In this document: positions 1 to 11,235 of the stretch, piece after piece
Numbering within the stretch: position 1 is the first letter of the stretch
Layout of the letters: each line of letters begins with the position of its first letter
Source: Pratylenchus scribneri
Lineage: Eukaryota; Nematoda; Chromadorea; Rhabditida; Pratylenchidae
Direction of reading: 5' to 3'
Length of the DNA: 64,000 bases
Assembly: GCA_030063045.1 (NCBI GenBank)
Contig: JAQSEB010000054.1
Span: 62,001 to 126,000, forward strand
Translations under genes and position numbers: made by a program
Notes under the pieces: generated by a model
What the model was told of the DNA's origin: nothing
The model's input: only the letters and a program-made list of their open reading frames with translations
Databases searched by the model: none

Positions 1-12
1 TAAATTATTTAC

Positions 13-3000
13 CGCTGTGGGTGTTCCACGGGCCGTAATCGTGGTGGTCGGCGGCGGTGGCAGCACCGGCTTCAAATTCAAATCCGGAAAACGGCAGGGC
101 GGGAATCGGAAGCGGATCATGTGTAAACATCTAAATTTGAATTGAGGGAATTTGCATAATTTAGTAAAAAAAATGAGACTAACTTGTTGATGTCATCGCG
201 ACGGCCCTCCACCGAACAAATTTGATGGGTGTCATATTTGCTAGGCGTGTGATGCGGTCGAATCAACATTCGAACGTTGGCACGAATGCAAAGTTCCTGT
301 GAAAAATTTTGAATAAATTTGGGGTAAAAATTGGTGGAAAAATTTTGAAAAATTAAATTTTAAAAATTTTTGAAAATTTTGAAATTTTTTTTTTAAAAAT
401 TTTTTGGGTAAAATTTTATTTTTGAATTAAATTAAAATTTTGAGGTAAAATTGATTGAAAATTTAATTTGTTGGGTAAAAATTATTCTAAAAAATTTTAA
501 AATTTAGAAAAAATTTGTGAAAAAATTGGAGTAAAATTTGTGAAAAATTGATTTTAAAAATTTAGAATAAAATTGCTGTAAAACTAACCCGAATTGTCTT
601 CCCTTGGATGCCGATGATCAAGCCAACAAGGGTGTTGGGCACTTCGAATTCATAAATTGGCAAAATTTCCGTCGCTTGTTGTTGGCCAAATTCGTCGATG
701 GCAAATGGACTGGATGAATTCAGGGGGCCTGTGGCACGACCGCTGTCTGCCGAACCCTTTAATGACAATTTATTCAATTGGAATTTTGAAAATTAAAAAA
801 AAATTTTTTTAATTTTTCGCAAAATTTAGGCCTAGGGTTCGAATCCGCTCATTGGATTTTTTCAGCCTGGTTCTCATTTTTATGAATTTTCATACATCAT
901 ACAGTAAAATTCTAGTCGAAATACAGTATTTTGACTAAAAAAATTTTTTGAAATTTATTGACCCAGACGGTTAGCCTTCACTTCTTCAAAATTTAGGTCT
1001 CAGGTTCGAATCCGCATCGAGGAAAATATTTTTTCGAGAACTTTTAATGCATTTTTATACATTCTACAGTACATTTAAATACGAATTACAGTAATTTTTA
1101 ATCAAAAAAGTGGTCACAAACCTCACTGTGCGTTGAATGCGGCGATTCCGCATTTTTGTAGCCTCGGGCGGATTGCAAATCATTCAGCGTTTGCATACAA
1201 CGATTGCATGTGCAAATGCCGTTCACTGGATGTTGGCGCTGACTACTACTGCTGCTATTCCTTCCCGAATACATGCCGGCCTTTGGTGATTTTCTCTGAG
1301 AAAATTTAATTAATTAATTAACAGTCAGGTTTTACCCTAAGTCCGTAAACCTTATTAACCAACTAATTGATAAATCTCGTCAAAACGCATCATTTGATTT
1401 TAAGCTTGGTTTTAACTAATTATAATTTAGTTTTGAACCATTAAAACAAAATATGGTTTAAACCGTTTAAAACCCTTTAATTGTTGACCAAACCATAACC
1501 AAATTATATACCATTCAATGCGTCTTCTTGACCAGCTCTATCCAATTTTGGGTTTTATTTGGTTTGTGAATGTGGGTGGATAAAACCTCAAACCATTTAT
1601 TTATTGCCCATTTATTCACCTCTTGATGTCGCATTTGTTGTTGTCCAATTCCATTCATCATTTTGTCACTTTCGACCGAATTTTGCTTTTCCAATTTCAC
1701 TTCTTCTTCTTCTTTGCCTTGTTTATTTGACGATTCGAATTCTTTCCTACTTTCTTCTGCTTCTTCAACTGCTTCGGCCCAATTGAATTCGGGTTGCGGT
1801 TGTTCAAGAATGAAATCGAGAAGGGAAGCCTGAAAGAAATTGAAAAATTAAGGGCAATTTTAATAAGGCATAACGCAAGAAGGGTAAATAACAGGCATAT
1901 TAGTCAATTTTTGGCAAATTTGGCCCTATAAAAATGGGTTTAGGTATGGTTACCCTAATCGTATGATTGTCTTGTCTGGAAGGGAGTAAATAGAAAGGAT
2001 ATTTGGGAATTGGCCCTAAAATATTGCCAAAATTAACTTCGTTGGAAAATAATATCCATATTAGTCTATTAACCATTTATGGCCAACAAATTTGGTAATA
2101 TAAAGGGGTCTAGCGTCTAGCCTCTAGCCTAAATCTGTATCAAAGTCTAGAAGGAATAAGTAATAGAAAAAGGGCTACTTTTATAGTAAATATAATAAAG
2201 AGGAAAAGGACAAATAATACGCAACTCCATTCAATTATTTTGGCCAAAAAAGGTGAATTGGCCAGATCTATAATTTGTCTGAAAATTGAAAAGACATTTT
2301 TGGCCAAATTTTGGCCCTAAAAAGAGGGGCTGGGCCCCTTAGATCTATATCGCTTGTCTGGAAGGAAATAAAAATAGAAAGGACATTTTAGGGATTGGTC
2401 GCTCAAGATGTGGAGAAAGAATTGGCCATGAGGGAAAAGGGTCCAGACAGCATAGGTGAATGGAAAGGTGAGGGAGTGGAGTGATGATGGGATGGACTGA
2501 GCCAGCCCAGCAGAGCCTTTCAGCCACATTTTGCCAAAAATGATCAGTGGGGCAGAGAGACGGACGACGGATACCATAGAGGCCAACAGACACCTATCCC
2601 CTTGCACTCTCATTTTTCCCTCATTTTACAATCTCGCTCGCCCAAGGCCCATTTTTCCAATCATAGTTGCCTCTCTCCAGCCCAGTGGTCTTCCCTTCTT
2701 CCCCATGGCCACTTTTGGCCTCCTAACTCCCTTTTATTTATCCCCGTGGCACTCGCCTGTCGTCTCTTCTCTTCCCTTTTCATTTTCCAATCATAGTCGC
2801 TCTATTAGTACACATACACAGTGGCCTTCCCCTCTTCCTCATCCTTCCTCTCATGGCCACTTTTTGCCTTTTCCTCCTCCTAAACAGTGTTGCCACAACT
2901 GCTCACTGCAGTGCTTGCTGTGTATTACTGCAGTGTTGGCTTTTGACGGACGAAGGCGAAAAGGTGGGAAGGGGGAAGAAGATGAAGGGGAGAAGGTAGG

Positions 3001-6000
3001 AAAGAGGCAGGGGATGAAGATTGGAAGAGAAAGGTGGATGAGGATGAAGAAGATTGGATGAAAGGTGGGCAATGGGAAAGAGGTGGATGGTTACGGAAGA
3101 ATGGGGGAATAAAAGGTGGCAAGGTGGCAATGGGGACGAGTGATTGATGCGCTCCCTTGTCTGCGTCTGCGCTGCCCCAAAGTCCCAAAGATCGGCCGAC
3201 CGACCGATGAAAAGACGGGACCGGAGGAGTGGCGGGCGCAAATGGGGAAAAGGGGCATTCGGAAAGGATCGTTCATCCCATCCCTTCCCTTTTTAGAGAA
3301 TTCCCCCGTGTCTTTTTCTTTCTTCCATTGCAAATTATCTTTACGACGATATAATATATATGAGATTGGGGACCAGCAACCCAGAAGATGGAAAATTGGA
3401 TAGTTGGGGGGCATTGGGGGTTTAGGAAGGAGTTGGAATTGGAAGTGAAATGAAAAATTTCCTTTTTTGATTTTATGGGAATTGGAAATGATTTATTTGT
3501 TAAATATGGAAATGAAAGGAAAGAGAATATGAATTTTGGTCCCAGTCCCACCGCCGATTTTTTCCCAGTGGAGAATTGGAAAGATTTGTTCTAGCTTTAG
3601 GCTGGCTAGGTTAGGATATAAAGATTTTACTCTAAAATTTTTTTAAATTTTCAACACACAAAGTGGGGATTGGGGAGTGGAATCTTGAGTTTTTCAAAAT
3701 TTAGATCTCAGGTTCGAAACCCGCTTACAAAGGAAAATATTTTTCCAGACTCCTTTAAATTTAGGTCTCAGGCTCGAAACCACCTGCTCTCGCCAGAGGA
3801 AGATATTTTTCCTCACTTTTTCAAAATTTAGGTCATGGGTTCAAAAACCCGCCCCGAAGTAATTTTCCCCCCTTGATTCTCACTTTTTTTTAAAAAAAAT
3901 TAGGTCTCGGGTTCAAACCCGCTCTGAGGATTAATTTTTTTAAAGCTTAGTTCTTACTTTCTTTTCAAAATTTAGGTCTCGAGTTCAAACCCGCTCTGAG
4001 GAAGTTAATTTTTTTTAAGCTTAGTTCTCACTTTTTTTTTCAAACTTTAGGTCTCGAGTTCAAACCCGCTCTGAGGAAGTTAATTTTTTTTTAAGCTTAG
4101 TTCTCACTTTTTTTTTCAAACTTTAGGTCTAGAGTTCAAACCCGCTCTGAGGAAGTTAATTTTTTTTTAAGCTTAGTTCTCACTTTTTTTTCAAACTTTA
4201 GGTCTCGAGTTCAAACCCGCTCTGAGGAAGTTAATTTTTTTTAAGCTTAGTTCTCACTTTTTTTTCAAACTTTAGATCTCGAGTTCAAACCCGCTCTGAG
4301 GAAGTTAATTTTTTTTTAAGCTTAGTTCTCACTTTTTTTTCAAACTTTAGGTCTCGAGTTCAAACCCGCTCTGAGGAAGTTAATTTTTTTTAAGCTTAGT
4401 TCTCACTTTTTTTTCAAACTTTAGGTCTCGAGTTCAAACCCGCTCCGAGGAAGTTAATTTTTTCGGACTGGGTTCCCACTTTTTTCTCAAAATTTAGACC
4501 CGTTGATGAGAATAAGATATTTTTTGGACTTGGTTTTAAACTTTTTTTTTCAAATTTTAGGTCTCGGGTTCAAACTTCAAACCCGTTCAAAGGAAAATAT
4601 CTTTTCCCGGCTTGATTATCTCGCTTTTATAAAAATTTACACACAACACACTCTAAAGTCTATTCGAAACCAAAAAAGGAAAGGTAGAAATGTTAGATTA
4701 ACCGTAACCGTTTTATTTATATGGAAGTGGAAAAAATGAATGAATTTATGAATGATTTGAACCACCAACTAGTCGATGTTGTTTTTCCACAGTTGGTGTT
4801 GAGGTGGTGGTGGTGGATGATGAAGGTGGTGGCTGCTGCGTCAACATTTTGGCTGGGGTGCCCGTGGCCGACATTTTCTCCACCAATTCCATTTGGCCAC
4901 CGCCGCCAGACTCATTCACTTCAGAATTTTGTTGTTTGTCGGCGCCACCATCAACCTCCACCTCCATAGCTGGCTTCTATCAAATGAATAGATTTACACA
5001 GTTGAATAAATATTAAATTTAAAAAAAAGCGGTTCTTTTACAGTTCCTGCGTCCAATAAACAATTATAAGTCCCATCTATTTGTAAGCAAGCCCGTATCC
5101 ATCCAACATCCATGAATTTTCAGGGGGGGGGGGCACGGCCAAGGGGGGCGAATTTGAAAATTTTTTCATTAAAAAAGGGAAAAGGGAGATAATCTAGCCA
5201 AAAAATGGCCACGCGGGGAGAAATTTACCCAAAAATGGTTTCGCAACGAAAATTTTTTTTACCTTTTTTGAGGTCCATTGGTCCCAAAGGAGTGGGCCAT
5301 GACCGCCTGGCCCCAGTCTGGATACGGACCTCTGATTTGTATGTGTCCTAAACCTAATTTTACCCTACAGATTAGGCTTTGAGTAGGCCCGCCGGATGGG
5401 TTTAGGAGGATAAGGTTTAGGGGGCAAAATTAAATTTGCACTTAGCATTTGGACTCATAAAAATATTATAAGACTCAGACTTATAATTATTGATCGGACG
5501 CAAGAAAACTGTAAAAAGAACTAAAAATGCTGCTAACCGTAAGTACATTCACAACCACCGTCGATTTGGGCTGCATTGTGCCTTCCACCTTTTTTTTGGT
5601 TTCTTCATCAGCTTTTGCTGCCATTTGGCCAACCATTTTTGGCTCCTGCTGCTTTTCCTCAACTTGATGAATGGTTGTTGTTTCCATTTGTTGTTGTCCT
5701 TCGATGATTGAATTATTTTGTTGTACGATGAGCGGCGTGGAATTTCTAAAAAGAATTGAATTAAATTAGGCATTTATAAGTTTTTATTTTGATAAGGAGG
5801 TTTTATGTTGATCTTTAGGTTTTTGTTAATCTTAAGGATTCATCTTTAGGTTTTTTGGTTGTTGATGTTAAGAACTTTGGTTCATCTTTGGGTTTTTTGG
5901 TCCATCTTAAGGTAAGGTTTTTGCTGATTTTAAAGCCTTTGGTTCATCGTTCATCCTAGTTTCGGCCCAACTAAGGATTTAGCTGATCTTAAGGCCTATG

Positions 6001-6736
6001 GTTCATCCTGTCCTAGAGTTTTCGGCCCAACTAAAGTTCTTGTTAATGTAAAGAACTTTGTTTCATCTTGAGGCTTTTTGGCCCATCTTAAGGTTTTTGG
6101 CTGATCTTAAGGCCTTGGTTTGTCCTAGTTTTGACCCAACTAAGTTTTTTTGCTGAACTTAATGTTCGTGAACATTTTTAATCTTAAGGATTTTGGTTCA
6201 TATAAGGTTCTTTGGTTCATCTTATAAGGTCCTTTGGTCCTCTTAAGATTTTTGGTTCATCTAAGGTTCTTTGGTTCATCTTTTAAGGTTCTTTGGTCTT
6301 TTTAAGATTTTGGTTCTCTAAAGGTTTTGTTGATTTTAAAGCCTTTGGTTCATCCTTGAGTTTTATCTCAATTAAGGTTTTTTGTTGGACTTAAGGTTCA
6401 ATAATTCTAAGGTTTTTAACTGGTTTTGAGGCCTTTAGTTCATCTTAAGGTTTAATGTAAATCTTAAGTTTTTTTATTGTCTTAAGGTTTTTCAATCTTA
6501 AAGTTTTGCATAATTGTAAACCTTGATTCGACTTGAACTTTGTTGTCGTTTATTCTTCGATTTGTTTCCTCTTTTCGAAAATGTCTATTATTTCTTCTTC
6601 GATGCATCAAATAGACGGCTATTGGTACTCCAATTGTTATTGCTAAACCACCGCAAACAATAACAATATTCCGGTTGAAATTATTGGCTTTATTCGTCGT
6701 TGATAATGTTTGTTGGGATGAAACCCACTTGAGCAT
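13..6736 (-). CDS. AKAP1-like mitochondrial A-kinase anchor protein with KH domain (partial, C-terminus off left edge)
   Basis: Exons read from splice sites and phases: 6526-6736, 5547-5747, 4770-4976, 1620-1829, 1122-1295, 589-756, 184-296, 13-130; the reading frame stays open across all junctions. The N-terminus has a hydrophobic segment (about residues 24-44, IVIVCGGLAITIGVPIAVYL) followed by a basic stretch, as in outer-mitochondrial-membrane anchors. The middle is low-complexity (Q/S/T/E-rich). Exons 6-8 encode a KH domain: VPNTLVGLIIGIQGKTIREL, then MLIRPHH, HQICSVEGRRDDINKCL. In known AKAP1 proteins a Tudor domain follows the KH domain; here it would lie beyond base 1. AKAP1 tethers PKA and mRNAs to mitochondria. 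TM plus KH order is seen; the family name is inferred. The PKA-binding helix was not located. Intron 3 (1830-4769) is large and full of repeats. Confidence 0.75.
1328..1580. repeat. R1 interspersed element, copy in an AKAP1-like intron
   Basis: About 250 bp with the R1 hallmarks: GTCCGTAAACC near the left end, AAACCGTTTAAAACCCTTTA, then ATACCATTCAATGCGTCTTC and ATCCAATTTTGGG at the right. The same order recurs at about ten places in the window in both orientations. Confidence 0.75.
2300..3600. other. Intronic stretch without a supported gene
   Basis: This part of AKAP1-like intron 3 holds long open frames on both strands, but they overlap each other and are pyrimidine- or purine-rich. Pieces such as TTCCAATCATAG and CATGGCCACTTTT are repeated, so the open frames look like a composition effect. 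I see no splice-linked protein here. Confidence 0.5.
3690..4490 (+). repeat. Tandem array of a ~62 bp unit carrying a tRNA box-B-like motif
   Basis: From about 3890 a unit is repeated at least eight times with few differences: a T tract, AAGCTTAGTTCTCAC, a second T tract, CAAACTTTAGGTCTCGAGTT, then CAAACCCGCTCTGAGGAAG. Diverged single units precede it (3690-3890). The segment GAGTTCAAACCC resembles the tRNA box B consensus GGTTCRANYCC. Lone units of the same sequence appear at 828, 993, 21600 (reverse), 28145 (reverse), 50110, 51110 (reverse) and 51245 (reverse). It lies in an intron. Confidence 0.8.
5093..5328. mobile_element. Possible short TIR element
   Basis: The ends CCGTATCCA and TGGATACGG form a short inverted repeat around a G-run and a C-rich segment. 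The layout (a CGTATCC-type end, then a long G run) resembles the hAT-like element at 25874-26093. No clear target-site duplication was found. Confidence 0.45.
5795..6490. repeat. Degenerate minisatellite, TTTTGGTTCATCTTAAGG-like
   Basis: About 25 irregular copies of a 25-30 bp unit built from CTTAAGG, TTTTTGG and TTCATC fill intron 1 of the AKAP1-like gene. A complementary-looking unit (CCTTAAGATTTACTGGTC) fills an intron at 20845-21340. Confidence 0.75.
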
Positions 6737-7393
6737 TAATGAATTAGAAATTTGCTAATTTGCGCCAATTTAATCGCTATAAACTTTTTATGCTCTGGAA
6801 ATTAGAATTTATTAAGAAGTAAAGCTAAACCATTTAAAAATGAGAAACTTAACGCATGGAAGAACTACAAATTAAGCAATGCAATGGGTATACCAAAAAT
6901 TGATTTTTTAGTGAGTGATGAAATGAGAATATGGGAATGGGAATGAAGCGGTGGATAGAAAAGTGGGTCTCTATCTCTATCCTTTCTTCTAGACTAGGGT
7001 AGAGTAGAGGACACCTATATGGATGTGCGTGAGAGCCGGCTTGAAGGAATGAGGATATAAATTGAATGTGCATTTGACTTCACCGAAAAAATTCGGTTAA
7101 AACATTCTAATGAAACCGTTTTTTTGCTCGTTAAATATTTGTGTTAAATGGTTTTGAAAATCGGTTTCACGGTTTAATTGATTTTTGGTCTAAGAAAATA
7201 TGTTTAATTTTTAATAAAGATTAAAAACCAAGTAGGTAAAATATGATATGCAATTCGAATAAATCAATAAGTATTCAAACAATTTCAATTCAAAATGGAA
7301 AAAAAACATTAATTAAATGGCCATAATTTATCGATTATCGAAGTAAAACAAGAAAAATGTTATGTTTATGTTTGTCTTATGTATGTCTATTGT
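6737..7393. other. Intergenic region, AKAP1-like 5' flank and 3' flank of the next gene
   Basis: AT-rich sequence with no supported exon. It must hold the upstream region of the AKAP1-like gene (start at 6736) and the 3' end of the gene ending at 7394. No promoter motif is claimed. Confidence 0.5.
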
Positions 7394-8518
7394 CTAATAT
7401 AAGCACATAACGATGGTTGTATAATCCCGCACTTGACGTTCTTCATTTGGTTGAACATGGTCAAGAATTCCAGGAAAAAGTTGTTTGATCTGATTCAAAT
7501 TCGGTCCATCATCATCCACATATATTCCGAATATTTTGTCGTCCAAACATTCCAGCAAAGTGTGTGTTGAGGCGATCAATTTTTTGTCCAATTTCCAAGG
7601 AGCAAATGGCATTTTGAAACGGAATTCCAATTTGCAATTTTTGAGCAAATGGGCAATGTTTTCGGCGAAATTCACAATTTGGTCATTCACATCACTAAAA
7701 TAAATTATTATTGTTACTAATAAATTATTAATATTAAATAAATTTAACCAAAAAACGATGTGTTCGAAGCCGCCGACAATATAATCCGGTGGAGGAAGTG
7801 AGGGAATGGTTATGCGATTAACATGAAGACATCGAATTTTGTACGGCTTCACATTTTGATGAAGTTTTGGATAACAAAGCTGTCGGAATAATTCGCATGA
7901 GGTGCTCAATGAAGATTTGGCCATATCTTTGCGATCAATCCATGGCAAAGAGTCGCGCAACCAATTGATAAATCTACAATATACAATTCAGAATTGTTTT
8001 GATTTTAGTTAATAACCTTTTTACTGGTCGTTTTTTGGTGTTCATTTCCGGAGTAAAACTGTCAATGGCAATGGATGATTTTGACGAACTTTCCTGTGTA
8101 CAAAATCATAATTATGCATCTAAAAAATAAATGTTACCGAATAATTTCGAGATTTTTCCGCCTTCAATGCTTCATTTTCTTCTTTCAATTTGTCATTTTC
8201 CAGCGTCAATTTAGCATTTTCCTGCTTTAATTTGCCATTTTCCTGCTTCAATTCAATCGTTTCCAATTCCTTCTTCTTCAATGACTCGACCTGTAAAATA
8301 TGAAATGAACAATTTGTCGATGTTTATTATTTTTTTATTACCATCAATTTGAAGCACTCCGCCATTTTGCTTGAATCCATGCCAACAATGGAAGATGAAA
8401 ATTCCGACTGCTGTTCCAATTGAAGAAAAATATGTGCCGACGGTTGCCACTCCATTGATTCGTCTTCCAGTTCAAAACCTTCCTTCTGCGGGTTGCCATT
8501 TTTGTCTTCTTTGTCCAT
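7394..8518 (-). CDS. Coiled-coil protein of unknown function, family member A
   Basis: Five exons: 8342-8518, 8138-8290, 8017-8093, 7749-7973, 7394-7694. I do not recognise the family. The N-terminus (MDKEDKNGNPQKEGFE) is polar. Exon 2 is a heptad-rich coiled coil (ELETIELKQENGKLKQENAK and onward). The C-terminal half is globular, with SSLSTSCELFRQLCYPKLH and a stretch FAENIAHLLKNCKL. A clear paralogue on the opposite strand at 55655-58025 has the same five-exon plan, the same intron positions and a similar 5' flank (TTATTTGA then ACTAAAAATGGA). No signal peptide or membrane segment is seen. A nematode-restricted family is an inference. Confidence 0.8.
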
Positions 8519-8814
8519 TTTTAGTCAAATAAATTTGTTGAATGAATATTTGGGCAGTTTTTAATATTTAATTCTCTTCTAATTTTATAAAAAAAATTCG
8601 ATTAATTTGATAGAAATTCGCGATAAATGAATGGCGTGGAAATGGAAATTGCAAATATAATGCAAAATGAATATGGTATGGTTTATCAATTTTTTTAAAG
8701 ATTTCGATGAAAAGTGCAAGGATCTATATTAATGCCAAATCTTAAAATTGATTAAAATGATTATCGAGTCGAGTGTCGAGTCCGACACGAGAAATTCAAG
8801 GATAGGAATGGAAT

Positions 8815-8916
8815 GTCGCCGACAAAAGAGTCGGCAACAATTTTTTCTTTTTGAGCAATTGTTGCCGACTCTTTTGTCGGCGACAAAAATTGTTGCCGAC
8901 TCTTTTGTCGGCGACA
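8815..8916. repeat. Perfect hairpin plus a third copy of its arm
   Basis: The arm GTCGCCGACAAAAGAGTCGG (continuing CAACAA) at 8815-8840 is followed after a short T-rich loop by its reverse complement ending near 8883. A second forward copy of that complement ends at about 8916. The arms match almost perfectly, suggesting recent origin or selection on structure. Confidence 0.85.
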
Positions 8917-9144
8917 AATTCCCGCCCTAGGGGAAAGGGGCCGCCGGTTGTATTTCCGAAATGTTTTGGATTGGAATGTCAAAATCGTGAAAGGCAATGA
9001 TGCAAGTCCGCAAGATGGGCGGAACCGGGTCAAGCATCATGCTGCGGTGAATGACCAATAGACATGGCTAATGATCCCGCCCCCGTTCGCTATGGACATT
9101 AAGTCAAACTCATAGGAACAGGCTTTCACTAACAAATGAACAAA

Positions 9145-9370
9145 TAAGGAATGCGTTTTTAGACAGGGCGTACGCAGGACCCCTCTGGAGAAATCGAGCA
9201 GACTTGTCTCGTTTCAAAGGAATGCGTTTTTAGACGGGGCGTACGCAAGACCCCTTTGAAGAAAGCGAGCAGACTTGTCTCGTTTCAAAATGTGCGTTTT
9301 TCAGCCATTTAAGGCGGGGCGTACGCGGGACCCCTTTGTAGAAATCGAGCAGACTTGGCTCGTTTCAAAA
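9145..9370 (+). repeat. Three tandem copies of a ~70-80 bp unit
   Basis: Each copy contains TGCGTTTTTAGACGGGGCGT (or close), ACGCAGGACCCCT, GAGCAGACTTGTCTCGTTTC. Differences are few. The unit does not match other repeats in the window. Confidence 0.8.
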
Positions 9371-9479
9371 TGACAAACCAATCCAAAAACAGAATTCAAA
9401 TGAGGTGTTGAATGGGTTGTTTTAAGAGCGATGGATGTTGAGATAAAAAGGGAGGGAGAAATTACAACCAAATTTTGCC

Positions 9480-9765
9480 GATATGGCCAAAAATAATTGA
9501 TGGAATTCTATTGATAGAATTCCCTTTGTTGGGAAACAAATGGGCCACGATTAAGTTGGAAAAATTTAAAGGAATCCAAGAGGTAGAATTCCGATTTGAA
9601 AACAAAATGGGCCATGAAAAATTGCCACGTTTTTTTTAAGGAATTCAATTGGTATGATTCCTGTTTTAATGGAAAATAAATGGCTCAAAAGGACGTTGGC
9701 AAATTAAAGGAATTCAAGGGATAGAATTCCAATTTATTGAATATGAAAAATTTCCTAATTGGTAA
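9480..9765 (+). repeat. Degenerate ~85 bp tandem repeat
   Basis: About four diverged copies carry AGGAATTCAATTGGTATGAT-like segments followed by AAACAAATGGGCCA-like segments. Each copy has a small internal inverted pair built around GGAATTC/GAATTCC. Confidence 0.65.
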
Positions 9766-11235
9766 GGAAAATTCCATTGATGATAAAATTTGAAGAGTGG
9801 GCAAGGATTATGAGCGGCTAGCGGTTGATAAATTGAGCTAGGCTTATAGGAAGCAACTAGCAATTTAAAAAAGTTGAGCTAGGCTTTTGGGAAGCAACTA
9901 GCAATTAGGAAAGATCTCAAATGAGAAGTGAATGTGACCGGCAAATGAAGCAGCCAAATGGGAAGCTTTAATAGAGAATGCCACGGTAGTTCGGTCGGAG
10001 AACATCACTCTTAATCTTTTTGTCCTGGTGCTCTGCTGGATGAGCGGATCAGGCCAAAATTTGTGGAAATTGGGAGGGATTGAATGGAGAGAAAGTGGCT
10101 CAATGGGAGAGCAAAATTGAAAAGTCAAAAAAAGGGGATTTGGTTGAAAAGACCCTTAGACTCTTTCGGAATTCTTCGAATTCAATACCCTTTCAATTCC
10201 AATTTGTAGACAATTTAGTTGATTTAATTTATTTATTTTATTTACGTCGAAGAAATGTTGTGATTTTTGATAGCAAAGTTGAATGAAAATTTTATAAAGT
10301 GAAGGTGGTTGATTGGTTGGATGGAGAACGATTTATATTATATAGCCGAAACAAAGTCAAAAAAGGATTATTTTTGAAGATTAAAAAACAAAAGAATGAA
10401 ATATTAAAGATAAAACAAAGAATAAAACAAATGGAGGGGAATGGGTTGGGGTTTATCGTTTATTTTGAAGAAGCCGCATTCATTCCAACAATTCCATCAA
10501 TGATTGCCGCAATCCTCCATTGACTCCAACCGAACACAACCAATCATGCCATCCAATCTTCGACCAAACTAAATATAGTTGAAATGGAGAAAAATGAGGG
10601 AAAAGAGGGGAATGTCAATTTTGGATTAATTTTTGATCATTTCTTTTCCCATCCAACGAAAAGGTTTGGTTTAAAAAATTGTTGTGGTTTAGGATCCACA
10701 ACATGGAATGTGAGCAAATATAGCGAGCGAGTAGCGACGCCTCGCCTTGCTTATTATTGATTGATTCCATCCATTTTTCGTTTCAATAAATTTTTCAAAA
10801 TCTGAGTACCAAAATCTTGGGTACAGTACACTCTATACCCCCAACTAGAGACTAGAGAGACTAGGCAGTAGGCGAGACGCGCGAGCCGACTAGATGCGAG
10901 AAAGTTTGACACATCATAACTTTCGAAATGTAACCAATCTTTTTAAACCAATTTAATTTAATATTATACATTTAGTATAGAAGATAAGACAAGTAGAGAT
11001 CGGCAAAATGCCCTCTGCGGGATCCCGCGCACGGATTTTTTCTTTTAAATTTTGCGGGACATCCCGCATGCGGGATTTTTTCCTCCAAAAATATGCGGGA
11101 CGGATCGAAAATCCCGGATCCCGTACCGCATCAATCTCTAAAGACAAGTTTTTTTCTATTAAATGTAAATTGTATAATAAATGTATCAATAAATGTATTA
11201 ATTAAATAATCAGTCTTCCATATTCTCTTCATTAT

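Larger units (their letters stand above)
8519..11235. other. Gene-free region between family member A and the FAR-like gene
   Basis: Apart from the hairpin at 8815-8916 and the tandem repeats at 9145-9370 and 9480-9765, I see no coding exon. Around 11010-11130 a GC-rich motif GCGGGATCCCGC and variants recur four times in imperfect inverted form. Confidence 0.5.

Noticed and set aside
2317..3551. Cluster of open frames on both strands in the AKAP1-like intron
   Set aside because: All frames are open at once because of pyrimidine/purine-rich sequence; no splice-consistent protein was found.
3890..4480. Regularly spaced repeats suggesting a CRISPR array
   Set aside because: Units are contiguous without unique spacers, and the DNA is nuclear eukaryotic.
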